DNA from: Hypholoma sublateritium FD-334 SS-4
Lineage: Eukaryota; Basidiomycota; Agaricomycetes; Agaricales; Strophariaceae
Assembly (NCBI GenBank): GCA_000827495.1
Contig: KN817555.1
Location: 261,928 to 325,927, forward strand
Reading direction: 5' to 3'
DNA length: 64,000 bases
The translations under genes and the position numbers were made by a program. Shown one piece after another: positions 30,750-43,099 of this stretch. Position 1 is the first letter of the stretch; each line of letters starts with the position of its first letter. The notes under the pieces are model-generated. The model did no database searches, was not told the DNA's origin, and saw nothing but the letters and a program-made list of their open reading frames with translations.

Positions 30750-33404
30750 CTAATGGTCTTGGCTCCACGACCGCAAAAACGTCTGTGGGACCATTGGCGT
30801 TGGCGCATTGATCGCGGTCGACCCCGCCGACAGCTCAAGCCCCAGTGCGTTCCCCGCGAACGCGGCCGCTCCCGGCGCATCCGCATGCCCCACCACTCCT
30901 ACTGGGCGGTACCCCGTCAGGTACGCCGCAGTGAGCACATCGGGGGAATCGCCGGGAGAGAGCACGCGCGTGTCGCGAAGTGCGCGTGCGGCGCGGCGCG
31001 GCGGCCCTTGGCCCGCATGTTCGTCCGCGCCCACTTGCGCTCCGCTGCTGGAGCCTGCCGGGTCAGCGCCTGCCCACGTGCCACCCCACGAAGGGATCGC
31101 GTCGGAAGTCTGCGACCGACGCACCTGCTCGCGCGAGGGCGGCGCGTAGTGGTCGTTGAGACCCCCGGACGCCGCCCCGCGGTGCCCATGGCGCGATGGG
31201 GCGCGCTCGGCGTCCTGCTCGAAGCTGTACGCGCGGCTGCTGCGAGTCGAGTGCCCGCCGGCGCCCCAGGCGCCCGAAGCGGGCGGCGAGCGGTACGTGG
31301 CTAGTCCGTGGAGGTCGTCGCGACTCGAGCGTGCGGACGAGCGTGCTGAGCGGTCGTCGGGGAGGACGCCGACCATCGAGTGCACAGGGCGCACGGGCGA
31401 GCGCGATACTTGTGATGTGGCCTCCTCGGAAGCGAGGTCGCTTATAGATGCCTGGCGTGTGCGGATGCTCTCGCCGTCCGAGTTGAGTGCGCGGAAGCCG
31501 CTGAATTCCTCCCCGCCCTCGAAGACCGCTTGCACGCCGAGTCGGAAGGAGGCGAGGCCTGGAATAAGACTGCCCGTCGTCAGGTGCGATGGCGCGGGTG
31601 TTCCCCATGAACCGCTGTCGAGCGTCATGAGCGATTGCGCCGACGGTGAGGGCGGCGCCGCAGGCACACTGCTGGCTTCTCGATGGGAGGGCGGGGGCGG
31701 TGGCTCAGCGTAAGGCGTGGCGGCATGCGTTCGAGGCACGCGAGGAGAGGACGATGAGGTTCCATTAGAGCGGCGCGAGGACGCGGCTTCGGGGCCGTCG
31801 TCCGACAAAATAGATGCTAGAAGCGGGTTCGAGTGATACGTCCGCCCATGCGCAGACGCTGCTGAGCCGCGCACGCCGTGCGACCGCGACCGCGACCTTG
31901 GAGAGGGGCTGTCCTGTGCGCGGGACGATGCGGACGAAACGATGGACGACTCTGCCGCAGTGCTCTGCCTGTGGTGCGTGTAGTGCAGCGGACTCTCCCG
32001 GCGGACGGGCGCCGAGTACGGCTGGCTCTGGTATACATTTGCGCTGGTGGGTCTATAGCCATCCGTGGGTTCGAACGCGCTCGCTGACTGCACCACGTTG
32101 ATGCGGCTTGTGTGCGTCGTGCGGGGCTCTGGGAAGGGTTGGAAGTGCGACACGGGCTCCCGCTGGCGCGAGCCCATGCCCAGCGCGGCCTCGGCCCCGC
32201 TCACAAACCCGGTGGAGTACTCCCTAACCGCGTCCTCCACAAGCATATATGGATCCACCGCTGATGCCGCCGCCGTATTCTCGAAGTGGTACGCGAGGCG
32301 GCTGGCATGGCTTGGGGGTGATGGCTCTCGATGTGCGGAGATATGCGGATGCACGTAATGCGAGCTGGACGCGACTTGGGGCGAGGCTCGGTATCTCGTA
32401 TCGTCGTACGTATGTCGGAGCTCCGATGACTGCGTCCGCCGTTTCCGGCTCTTGCGGCTCTCGACCTCAAATTGGTATGGTGCTGCTGGCGATGAGGGTA
32501 GTTCCATCATTCGAACACCTGACGCCGACTCCGATAGTGCTTGCTCGAAGCTGGGTAAGTTAGGCGTCGAAACAGGCTGTGGCGGCGATGGGAGCGGGTT
32601 TTTTATGTAGGGATACTTGTAAGTAGTGTTGCCCTGCAAGCGGTCAATTTGGGACTTTTGGTCGCGAATCTGCAGGATGTTAGATCTGAAAATCATGGAT
32701 TTATAGACTGCTTACTTCTCTGTAACAATATTCTCAGTAGGAGACACCATTCATACACATAAAAACTCACTTTGTCATGTGGTCGATCTGGACCAAGTAT
32801 TGCGAGGTCACTACCACCGTATTGGTGCGCTCCTGAGTCATGGAAGCCTGCATGCGCTGCAGTTCGTCCTGCATCTTTCTCACCTTGCGCGCGAGGTCTA
32901 CCTCATCTTCCTTCATCTGCTGTGTGCGCTGCAACGCCCCGCGCGCCTTACGCAATGCCACGCACTGCCCAGGTCGTGAGCACAAAACTATGGCGGACGT
33001 CTCAGGAGACTCACCGACTCCTCCGACCGGTGCGCGAGCCACGCATCGACCTCGCCCACGACCTCCGCGAGCTGCTCCGGCGGCGTGTCCCATGAGATGA
33101 CGAGACGCTGTAATAGATCGGTCTCCTTGTGGTCGTCGATGTCCTCCGGCCTGTCGACGTGCAGCCGCTTCATCTTGTTCGGCTGGTATACATGGCGGCA
33201 CAGGGGGCATAACGGTGGCGTGTTGGTGTAGAGGCAGCTATGATCTCTTCCCGGTCAGCTATGCTCATCTTCCGCTGTGGTATGCACCCACTCGCGACAG
33301 AATATGTGTCCGCAGGCAATGGCGTGGGGCCGCTTGCCCGCGGTCTCCCATGAATACTCCGAGAGGCACACATCACAGCGGCTCGACGAATGCAGGACGA
33401 GCAT
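30750..33404 (-). CDS. RING-finger/coiled-coil protein, paralogue 3
   Basis: 817-residue model: exons 33292-33404, 33015-33237, 32771-32964, 32716-32719 (4-nt microexon AGAA), 30750-32669. It begins MLVLHSSSRCDVC, nearly the same N-terminus as paralogues 2 and 4. The RING is CDVC ... CGHIFC RDC ... CPLC, completed by a phase-2 intron. A linker (AWLAHRSEES, then a phase-0 intron) leads to a coiled coil rich in Lys/Glu/Gln with VRKMQDELQRMQ. The 640-codon tail is Ser/Pro/Arg-rich and probably disordered, with SRSRSHGVRGS-like patches. An alternative splice that skips the microexon and uses an acceptor at 32686 is also in frame, so the microexon is less certain here than in the other copies. E3 ligase function is inferred. 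Confidence 0.86.
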
Positions 33405-34178
33405 GGCGCTGCGCACTATGGGTGGGCGCAGGAGGTAATTTCGTGATGCTAGATGATCGTTAAGAGGACTGTACACCGCTCGCCGGCAGGCATCAAATCC
33501 TCGAGGCGTCTAAAATAACCGCCAACCACCTGGCCCGAAATTTCCATTTTTGACAACAATGGCGCAAAACAACCCCCATGTATCAGTTCACCATCGTGAA
33601 GCATGGCCGAACAAGGCAGAGTATCAGACAATATCAAGAAATAAATGAGGTCGCCAGTAATACTTAGTCTGTTACAAGAAAGAAGGAAAGCCTCCCAATG
33701 GCACGTCCCCTTACGTCCCATCCGAAAGTTATCGATGGACGTACGCCAAGAACAATTGTCAAGAACATGACTTGAAGTAGAGAAGCGTTGACTTAAAGAT
33801 CAGCTGGACACCACCTCGATTAGACTTCTTGCAATCAGGTACATAAATAGTTCAGCTTTACACCAAGTTTCCATTCGCCAGCTATTGGCAGGTCCTGTTT
33901 TCGCTTGGTTTCCCCGACGCGAAAGTGGCAAGGTGGTAGTGCGCCGTGACTCGGACGCGGAACGTCAATCTATACTTAATTGAAAGCGATGCGTTTCCAA
34001 TCCTGTAGCGAGTAATCAAAAGTGCCCGCTACTCATGCAGCTGCAGTTACATAGAAAGATCAAGCGTACATACCTTATTGATTTGGCCTGCCAATATTAA
34101 ATAAGAGGAGAAAGTACACAAGAATAGCCGTGATGGCCCACGAGCAATGCACCCCGCGAATAGATAAAACAAGTAACG
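33405..34178. other. Intergenic, no gene recognised
   Basis: About 770 nt, upstream of RING paralogue 3 and downstream of the acyltransferase gene. Nothing coding is supported. Confidence 0.4.
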
Positions 34179-36419
34179 CTACGCCACTCTCGCCCCCTTA
34201 CTCACCAAATACGTCAGCAGCTCCTGGTCCTCCCCCGCCCGCAAATGCGCTGCCAAAGCGGTACATGCGCGCTGCCGCGCCGCCAGCAGGTGCGGGACCA
34301 GTGCACGCACGGGCGCCGCATGGCGCGCGTGCGGTCCGATGGTCTCGCGCTGTGCTTCAGGGATAGGCCCGGAGGCAGACTGTGACAACGGCGCCGGAGT
34401 TCGCTTCTTAATGAAAGCATTCGCGGCAGGGAGCGGGGGCGTGCTATACGCGGCGACGTCTTCTGGGGTGAGCTTATCCGATGCGCGGGGAAACGCCAGC
34501 GCAAAGAAAAGTTTGCAGTACGTCAACAGCCGCTGTAGACTATTCAAAGACACGAGTGAGCGCCGGGCAGAAGGGGTTGAAAGTGTACTCACGTTCGGTA
34601 ATTGGCTATACGTGGCAGGAGAAGGTTTTAACAAGAAGAAAGGTTTCCCATGCGTGGGCGTACCTCTGATTAATAGTCTGTGCCAACGAACGAGGAGAAC
34701 GATACCCAAGTACATGCTCCCCGCGAGCCCCAGCGCCCTTTGAACCACATTGTCATCTTCACTCAGTCCCATCAGCGTCCCAATTCTATTTCGCTTCCAC
34801 AGGATGCCCAGCGCCAGTGCCACATTCGCCCCAATGCCCAAGCCACCCCCAATCGCTTTGAACTGGGCAGCGGCTTCCTCTTCTTCCGGCAGCGCGAAGC
34901 ACCTCTTGGCAAGCGGGCCGGTGATGTAACCCGGGAGGTGGAGCAACAGCGGAGGCGCGAACAAGACAAACTGGAATAGGGAGAGGGGAAGCCTCTTCAG
35001 AAGAGTCAAGGTAGGAAGCACAAGCAGGCTGACTCCTGGGACAGAGTGAGGCGGTGGCACGTCCAAGACGGACGCCGCGGACAGTGGAAGAAGCTCTAGT
35101 AGCACAGAATGCCTGATGTGCGCGTAATGTAGCAGTGCATAATACTTCGTCAGGGTGGATTTGAGATGCTGACTGGGTTCCTCGGGTGCGTCGAAGACGC
35201 GAACAAGTCTGCGGATTGGTCAGATTGGGACAGCGTTTGCGCGTCGTTGCACCTGCCTTTGTGAGATTTCTACCCAATCTTTGAGAGGGATTTTATCCTC
35301 GTCGTCCCAAAGAATGCTCCGAGCCATCGACACTGCGCAGATAGTGTCCCTATTACCACATTAACGACATTATCCAAGCAAATAGAGTAAGGCATACCAG
35401 CCCAGTGCGTTGACAGTCATATCTCGCATTTGTGTTTCGACCTGCGCCATGATCTTCTTGACCACGGCTCTAGAGCTTTCGTTACGGTCTCCGTTGAATA
35501 ATTCTGCTGCATACGAGTCAATGAAAATAGGTGCCCCATATCTTCAGCCGATCAGTACACCCGCAGTCCCCAGACAAAACATAAAACCTACTTGACCGAA
35601 ACCTATAAAGTATCAGCTCCCCATCCAGAAAATCCGCAATCCTCGCTTACCCTGCTCAGATACCGCGACTTATCGGTATACACGACAGCAACAGGAATAA
35701 TCCTTAGCCCGGTCTCTATCTCCGCTTCCACCGCTTTGCCCTTCCCCTTCCCGACGTCTTCCCGCTGCCGGTCCACCTCCTGCTCGTGCACGTACCGCAC
35801 GTATTCGACCGCAGCCCACGCCGCACCGGGGAGCATCTGCATGATGGCCGCCTGCGTGTAGCTCGTACCCTCTGGGAACACGCCGACAACCTGGCGCGCA
35901 GCGAGCGCGCGCGACGTATCGCGGAACAGCATCGCGCGCGTCGCGCCCTCGTCTATCCCCGGCGGCGCACGCGGTACGCACGTTGACGACGACGGATCCT
36001 GCGTAGGTGGTGCGGGTGGAGAGCTGCCATTCGGGTTACGCTTCACGGGGATCGCACCCGACGAGGAAAGGATCGCACCGGCCAGCGGATTCGCGAACAT
36101 CGTAGACTTGGCCCAAAAGGAAAGGTGCCTCCGTTGGGGTATCGTCATGGCTGGTACTCTGGTGAGCGTTTGACTCCAACACGATCGCGAACCTCACCTA
36201 GAGTGGCAATATCTATTATTTCATTGTGGTGTGTCGATGCACTGCATGGAAATGTGTAAGTACCATGCACTGCGCACGCGTAAGCTGAACAACATACATA
36301 ATGAGGGGTCCGTCCTCGGGAACGTTCTCCACGCCTTGAACATCGATCTCCGAGTAGTACCCAGTCACCGTCCAGTCTGATATCTTGCGCAGAGCACGGT
36401 AGACCAACTTGAGTTCCAT
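34179..36419 (-). CDS. Glycerol-3-phosphate/DHAP O-acyltransferase (SCT1/GPT2 type)
   Basis: Minus-strand gene starting MELKLVYRALRKISDW. Spliced exons give the acyltransferase blocks: block I ASTHHNEIIDIA (H-x4-D catalytic motif, on a short exon near 36190-36235), block II GAIPVKRN, block III VGVFPEGTSY, block IV LRIIPVAVVYTDKSRY. After the catalytic half, a hydrophobic region (SLFQFVLFAPPLLLHLPGYI and neighbouring segments) matches the membrane part of fungal Sct1/Gpt2 proteins. These ER enzymes acylate glycerol-3-phosphate or DHAP in the first step of glycerolipid synthesis. Near 34.6 kb the open frame could be read through, but two introns around a 13-nt exon (34593-34605) give a more natural joined sequence (LIRANYRTLQRLL). 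The C-terminus is Ala/Arg-rich. Confidence 0.9.
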
Positions 36420-37093
36420 TGGGGTACGTAGGTGTCAGACTGAAAAGGAGGGGCCGCGCGACGTGTTCACTGCTTCAGGCTGGCCCGGGAAAGTTATCCC
36501 GTGATTTCGATGGTCAACGCTTGGTGGGCACCGACCCAACTGACAACATTGAAGGCGGCGATTGTCACGAAGCAGAATCGTCCGGTTGCTGTATGGCGCC
36601 GAAGCCTGCGAACAGCAGGAGGAGACCGGGCCGGGAAATTAACTCATTGCCCTACGCTCTGCCAACGCATTGCGCACGTATGAAATCCAAATGAAATTAC
36701 TGGAATATTTTACTGCACCATGGCCCATGGGCATAGAGCCAAGTTTAGGGCCAGGGACGGGCGTAGCAAAAAAAAAAGTTGCCAAGCTGATATCATTCGA
36801 CGACTCCGAGTAGAGTATTTCAAGCTTACCGACTGGCATTCGAACTTACTCAAATCGTACATAGCAGTTAGAAACTACTGAATCGCACAGATTTCCTCGA
36901 GTGTGAAACGCCAGCACAGCATATTTGGAGTGGACGACCGCGGGTCAGGTCATTGAAAATGACCTGATGCGCGTCGAGCGGCGACATTTTGCATTGCGCA
37001 TCGAAAACAGCGGTACAGTGGAAGGGTGCAAGAATGGAAATATGACCGATGTATGTAGCCAATGCAAGGAGACAATACAGAGAAGCTGAGCAA
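36420..37093. other. Intergenic, no gene recognised
   Basis: About 670 nt between the acyltransferase start and the RPS14 stop, so it holds the promoter of one and the 3' end of the other. No further gene seen. Confidence 0.4.
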
Positions 37094-37776
37094 TCAGAGA
37101 CGACGACCACGACGACCACCCTAAAACGTAAAGCATGAGTAACAGTAAACAGCTTGATAGCACGGTACGCACCTTGCGCCTGGTGGAATCGGTGGGGACG
37201 GGAGTGACATCTTCAATGCGTCCAATGCGCATGCCAGCACGGGCAAGAGCACGGAGGGCGCTCTGGGCACCGGGGCCGGGGGTCTTGGTTCCAGTTCCGC
37301 CGGTAGCACGGAGCTTGATGTGGAGGGCGGTGATGCCAACCTCGCGGCAGCGGACGGCAACATCCTGGGCAGCCAACATGGCAGCGTAAGGGGAGGACTC
37401 GTCACGATCAGCCTTGACCTTCATGCCACCTTAAGATCGAGAAGAAAATGAGATGAGGTGGATTTGACGATATATTACTGGCAATCGCACCAGTGACGCG
37501 GGAGATAGTCTCCTTGCCGGACAGATCGGTGATGTGAACGAAGGTGTCGTTGAACGAGGCGAAGATATGGGCGACACCAAAGACAAGCTCGCCCTCAGCG
37601 ACCTGGGGGCCGAGAGAGACGGTGTTCTCCTCCTTTTGAACCTTGACTTTTTTAGGGGGCTACGAGAACGACATCCGAAGGTCAGCTTCTCAATCCACCA
37701 ACTCCAAAGGTACGCATAAGCCGAAAGTTGGATTTCCCAGCAGTTCGACGGCGTATCTAGCAGTTGGACGCACCAT
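37094..37776 (-). CDS. RPS14: 40S ribosomal protein uS11 (S14)
   Basis: 151 residues from exons 37774-37776 (only the ATG), 37491-37659, 37173-37429 and 37094-37120. Key stretches: [100 protein letters not shown], and the basic tail GGRRGRRL. Length and motifs match uS11, part of the small-subunit platform that contacts mRNA near the E site. The coding start is split from the rest by an intron of 114 nt directly after the ATG, and the last exon codes for eight residues. Confidence 0.97.
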
Positions 37777-38616
37777 CTTGATGAATTTTGAGGAGGGAGT
37801 TGAGCACGACGAGGACAACGGTGAGTAGACAACGACGACAACACACCAGATCATTCACCACACAAAGACAAATACGGCGGCATTTGCCGTCAATTCCGCG
37901 GCACTCCTCAGCCCCTTGCTTGAATCCCATTTTTCGCTAGCACTCGAAAATAGGGGAATATTATCACATAGAATCTTTATTTAATCCGCTGGAAGTTAGA
38001 TTCGAAGCAGGATTTCGGAATTAGTCAAGTATCTTGTAAATCAGTGCCCCTCGACAAGCCTGAGGACCAAGTACTAATACTAAGTGCTGACCTCCGTCTT
38101 TCAACTCGAAGCAACTCTTTGGTTCACAAGGAGACATGGAAACTGGTGGATTGGAATGAATAGACATGTATTCTTCACGGAATTTCGGTCATGAATCACT
38201 ACCTGAGCAACCCAGTATTACTATCAGTGTATTCAAATTGCGCATCGATCACAATTCCCTATGGAAAACGGTTGAGCAAGAAACAGGAAGTCCGTTAAGT
38301 AACAAAATATTCACTGAATCCTTGCATTCTATTTAGCTTCTACTGCAGAGTTGAACGCGCCATCTCTAGACATGGGAGGATTTAGGAGGTTATGCAGACC
38401 GGAGTCAAAACAGAGTTCTCTTCTCTTCTCTCCCCCTGGCAGCCAATGCTAATGAGTCTATTACTGACCGTGGATTGCCATCAATTCGACAATGCGGACA
38501 TCGGGGTCATCTTTTCCGGCTTACACCCTATAGCTTGTATATCCGGACGGGTATATAAGGTATTGATTATCTGGCAAGCTCTAAGTTCCCCCAGACCGAT
38601 CGTACATATATCTACC
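37777..38616. other. Divergent intergenic region
   Basis: About 840 nt between RPS14 (minus) and the cyanase-like gene (plus), so it carries both promoters. A TATA-like element at 38552-38558 is listed separately. No other gene seen. Confidence 0.4.
38551..38560 (+). promoter_or_regulatory. TATA-like element of the cyanase-domain gene
   Basis: GTATATAAGG lies about 57 nt upstream of the ATG at 38617, a good distance for a core promoter with a short 5' leader. Assigned by sequence only. Confidence 0.5.
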
Positions 38617-39009
38617 ATGTCCGCCCACCCACAATGCGCTGCTCTCATCGCCGCTAAGGAAAAGAAAGGTGAAAAACTCGTTAGCACCTTTTGCCGCCTT
38701 CTAAATCATTGTCTATTAGGGTTGTCCTGGGCTCAAGTGGCATCTGCTCTTGGACAGAGCGAGGCCCATGTTCTGGCCGGTAGGCTATCTGTGTCTCGTT
38801 GAAAATTCCGCCGTGAACTAATGTCCATACTTGTAGTTGTGAACGGTACCAGTAGGCCGACCGAGGCTGAATTCAACGCCATCGCCAAGGTTCTTGGTAT
38901 CACGAGCAGCGTACGTCTTTCACAAGAATGCCCAATTATTTGACGGCGGTCTAATCTATAATCGTCGAATGTGCAGGTTCCCCACACCGGCGTTCACGCT
39001 ACTGTCTGA
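38617..39009 (+). CDS. Stand-alone cyanase N-terminal-domain-like protein
   Basis: 72-residue spliced model with four exons separated by three short introns, all joins in frame: the protein starts MSAHPQCAALIAAKEKKG, continues LSWAQVASALGQSEAHVLA, then VVNGTSRPTEAEFNAIAKVL and ends GITSSVPHTGVHATV. This follows the N-terminal helical (lambda-repressor-like) domain of cyanate hydratase. A true cyanase has a second, catalytic domain with Arg, Glu and Ser residues, about 80 more residues, and none of that is present here or downstream. So cyanate breakdown is unlikely. It may be a small DNA-binding-like or oligomerising protein, or a truncated gene that is still neatly spliced. A TATA-like box precedes it. 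Confidence 0.8.
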
Positions 39010-42000
39010 TTGACTGAGAAATCTCAATCTGGAACAAATACTGCTCATCTCTGTAAATTAGTTGATAACCTTATGCAAATGAATTTGACGAGTTGTGAAT
39101 ACTGAGCTGTGAATATTATCATCCTATTCAAATCCTATTAGTGTTTTCCGATTATTCAGACTTCACTGCAGCAGCTCACAGAAATTGAACTGCTATACCG
39201 TCTTAGCACGCACTCAGCGCAAGTTAATTAGTCGTCTAGGTATTTAGCGTGGTAAGTGCTTATCTTCATCACTGTGCGAATGAAGTTATCGATGATGGAT
39301 TCAATCTAATCTGATTCAGTGATAGTTACATCTGATTCTCGCTTAAATCTTGCTTGAATCTTATGACTGTCACTGTGGTTGGTCACTGCTCGAGCTGGCC
39401 ATTTCACATTTATACCTCTCCGTCTTTTCTCCTCTCCATCACCCTACGAAAACTTATGGAAACAGACCACCCAAACCTGAAATTTGAAACCTCCTTGTAC
39501 TTAACTGTCCCTCCACCTGTGCCTATAATCAAGTGATGTCGGCCCTACTTCCGTCATGAAATTATCCTATGGACTTCCCAGGGGCTAGAGAAAACCGAGC
39601 GAATATGAGGACCTTTGGACATTTGACCCATAGACCTTGTCTCGAACCGTATTTTTACACAAACCAACCGACCCTTCAAGTTCATTCGTTCGCAATGGTT
39701 TGGCCTGCAGGCGGTTACCGCTGACAGTCCGCGGGATTACTGAACGGTTCGTAACAGTTCAGTATTGACGGCACACAGCAACTCTCAGGGTACCCTCTTC
39801 TGTCACCGGCGTGGTCGTAATATCACATCAAAACCTTTCTCTCCGCCTCCCCGAGTCCCGCCCTCCCTGCGCAGCTAGAATCGTCCCTGGTCTCCGAAAT
39901 GTTTCAATCGAGTTCACTGATTTCTTCCTTTGCACTGGGGGCTAGACGTGCCACAATAATTAGCCGACGAGCAGACGATATACACGCTTCACACGAAGTT
40001 CCGACGGATCCTGGGGAGTCGGGTCAAATGGCTGCGCTCGGCTCCGGAGCTTCCAGCGTCACACTTATGGGTCCAAGGCACCGACGGTCAATGCGATAAA
40101 ATAGTAGGATTGCTTCTACTGCCCATCTTTGGGAAGCAAGACGCGTACCAAGCGCCGTGGCTCACAGCGGATCTGCTCCGTAAACGCGTAATGAAACGCC
40201 GAGTCGCGTCCTGTTATTTTTGGACACGGCTTATTCGTTTGCCTAGCTCGCTCACTCTATTGCTTATTTTTCTGACCCCGCAACCACGCTCTACCTTCAT
40301 GCCAGCTACTATTCGTCAGAGAAATACCCCAAAAGGATCATGAATCGCCGCGCCCCTTCTAGCCGTGGCTCCTACGACGCGCCTAAAAAACGTGGGCCGG
40401 AACATTTCAGCTTCCTCGTGAATGACTTGACGCGATTCTGGACGCTGCGATCCATTGCAGTATCTCAGGGCACATCATACTTCTGGCCGCTAAGAGGCCC
40501 CTCGTCATCTACCCCTCTGGAGACGAAGCGAATTGTTTGACGCTGACATCTCAGGAGGTCCACCTCCCTTCCCTCACCCACTCTGTCTAAATTCCGGTGT
40601 GTACGACCCTAAATATGGCAATTCTTCTCCTTCTGGATGGCCAATAATCTGACCGTATTTTGATTGATCTATTCGCGTTTTGTCTACCCGGCGACAAGAA
40701 CGTGTAGGTACCTATGACGAAAGCCTCATCCCCAACTGGTCATTTTAATCCTTTCCATGCCTTCTCCGCCCACGGGCCTGACGTTCGGACGACTTTGAGC
40801 TACACGCTTCTACAGGGCTTTCCGCTGGCAAACGTACTCTGTTCAGTGTTATTGTGCGTCATGTTGTCTGTCATTGTGCTGTCATCATCGATGACGAGTT
40901 TACATTCCAAGATATCTTCGTTTGGGATCTACTAGTGCTTCGTTTTCTTCTATCCAGTACAGCGCAAGCAAGATCGATACTCGCGCGGTTGTCCATGTTA
41001 CAGGCGCCAAACTTCCCAAGCACTCTACGCACGCACCTCTACTTGGTTACTTCCATAATGCGATGGGCGAATTGATACTTTTTCTTTTTTTATCCTATCT
41101 TATTCATCTTTGCTGATACAGGCAGACTGTCTCCCTCTGCTGCCCATGTCCTCGTACATTGACAAATTTTGGATCAGCCACTCAAGAGCTCAACGTCCAA
41201 GCATTCACATATTCTCCACAGAAACAGAAGGATGATTTTCACGCCCGCGATCAATTGTGAATCAATTATCTATCCACTCGTGTAGGTTTGCCTCGTGTTT
41301 GTGCTCAGGTCAACCAAACCTTTTCAGCCTCGCCGTCGATCTTAATCAACTGCCATTATTTACACCCTCTCCCACTTGTGCGTTCTTTTTGCGCGATATT
41401 TGCTTCAGTCGTGGTAGATGCTCACATACTTGCGATTCTGAGAGCTCTGCATCGAGCAAATCTTATCATCCGCAGTTTTTGACCACGCTCGAAGATCAGC
41501 ACCACGCCCTCTTGATAATCTAAGAATATATTTCAGATTACTCTAGATCAATTCCTACGTTCATAAAATATAGTCGACCATGGGTGTCAAGCCTGGCCAA
41601 TTCTCTGGAAACCCCACCCTCCGAGGCCTGTGAACTGACCATGTTACAGGTGAAGCTGTGCCCTATCAAACAATCTTCACTTCGATCGACTTCCCCGTCT
41701 ACTATAACGAAGTTGGGATAGCTGGTGTGTTTACCTAACATCAACCAAACATCAACTACACTCGTTGCTTCAATTTCCGTGGACATGAACAAGGGCCAGG
41801 ATTGCCGCATATCGGCAGTTATCAGCTCTCTCAACACATGTTTATAGCGCTCACCGAACGTTCATGAGAAGCGCCACATTACTGCATCCTGGGCGTCGAT
41901 ACTTGTTCAGATAGGAAGTTTCTCGCTGCAGTCAATCCCCATCTAATCTTTTTAAGGTTGTGACTTTCCCTCGTCTGATTAAATGCCGCTCGCTTTTACC

Positions 42001-43099
42001 AGTGATCATGCATGATTATTTCGACGCATTCCCGTGCTCATATTGGATCTGCGAGGCTCTCAAAGGGCAAATTTTTATCGATGGGGTGATAATGTCAACC
42101 GGATGGTCAACCGGGTGGTCAGGCTCTTGGAGCAAGTGGACGCAATTGACAATCTTGTGAGCTTCAGAAGAGCGAATTAAATAATAACATGATTACTATC
42201 GTTAATCTTAACGCGAGGCATTCTGATTACATTCAATTGAATAGTGGTTATAGAGATAATTTTAGCACCATGTAGCTTCTCCAGCTGGCTGGGATGCCAC
42301 ATTGACTTCATAAAACCACGGTTAAGCAAGACTGAGCCTTCTTTCTATCTTTAGCACTCTTCCCGGGAACACAAGAATAAAATCCAAAGCAATTCCGCAA
42401 TACTCTACCGAAATATCTGAAGGTTATCACCCCATCGCAGTGCCATCTCAACTTGAATCTCTATCAAAGTTAGACTAATTCTGTAAACATCTGGCGTTAA
42501 TAGCTTACTTGCTTCCTTGAACAAAGATTCTGCATATCCGTTTGGTGCGAATATTAAAAGACTATGGGCGATCGAAATTATTCCAGAAAATGCGTTCTAT
42601 GAACTAAGTGGCCCAGCTATCTATAAGTATGACACAGCATCGGGCTGGATAGGATGAAGTGGCGATTAGCTTTATCGCACTGATTTCTGTCTTCTTGTAA
42701 GTCGAACCCAGCCCACCGCCATGGCGGACCTCCCCACATTACGTGCCTCAGTGCTTAAACTAACGAAGCTGAATTAAGCAAGGAGCAGGTACCTCTATAA
42801 ATAACCACCGGGGGCTGCATAGGCTGCCAATTCTGGGATGCGGACGGATGATTGTGCGGCGCTCACGAAAACCATAACACGCTGCCATGAGGCGTCCATT
42901 CGCCTTCCGAGAACTCTGTTAATGTCTGGAGGGCGTACAATGGCACCGTCACCAAAGCGCACAAATATGCATAGTGCTCGCTGTCCTTTTGACTGACAAT
43001 CAGACTAGAAGTCCCCTTCCGGGCCTTTGTGAGGTGCCTAGGCCTCGAAACTCCGACATCGGGCTTTTTTAAGCGCATCTTACAACATAGCGAGGGGGA
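39010..43099. other. Long intergenic region with unassigned coding-like scraps
   Basis: About 4.1 kb with ordinary base composition. Near 40430-40590 (+) one frame reads GHIILLAAKRPLVIYPSGDE followed by a short tail and a stop; it looks coding-like but has an in-frame stop about 15 codons upstream and no start. It could be the remains of a mobile-element or other gene. The rest shows only short frames and no RNA gene. Confidence 0.3.

Noticed and set aside
39738..39764. Perfect 8-bp hairpin arms TACTGAAC / GTTCAGTA with an 11-nt loop
   Set aside because: Too short to separate from chance; no T-run, gene end or conserved partner nearby.
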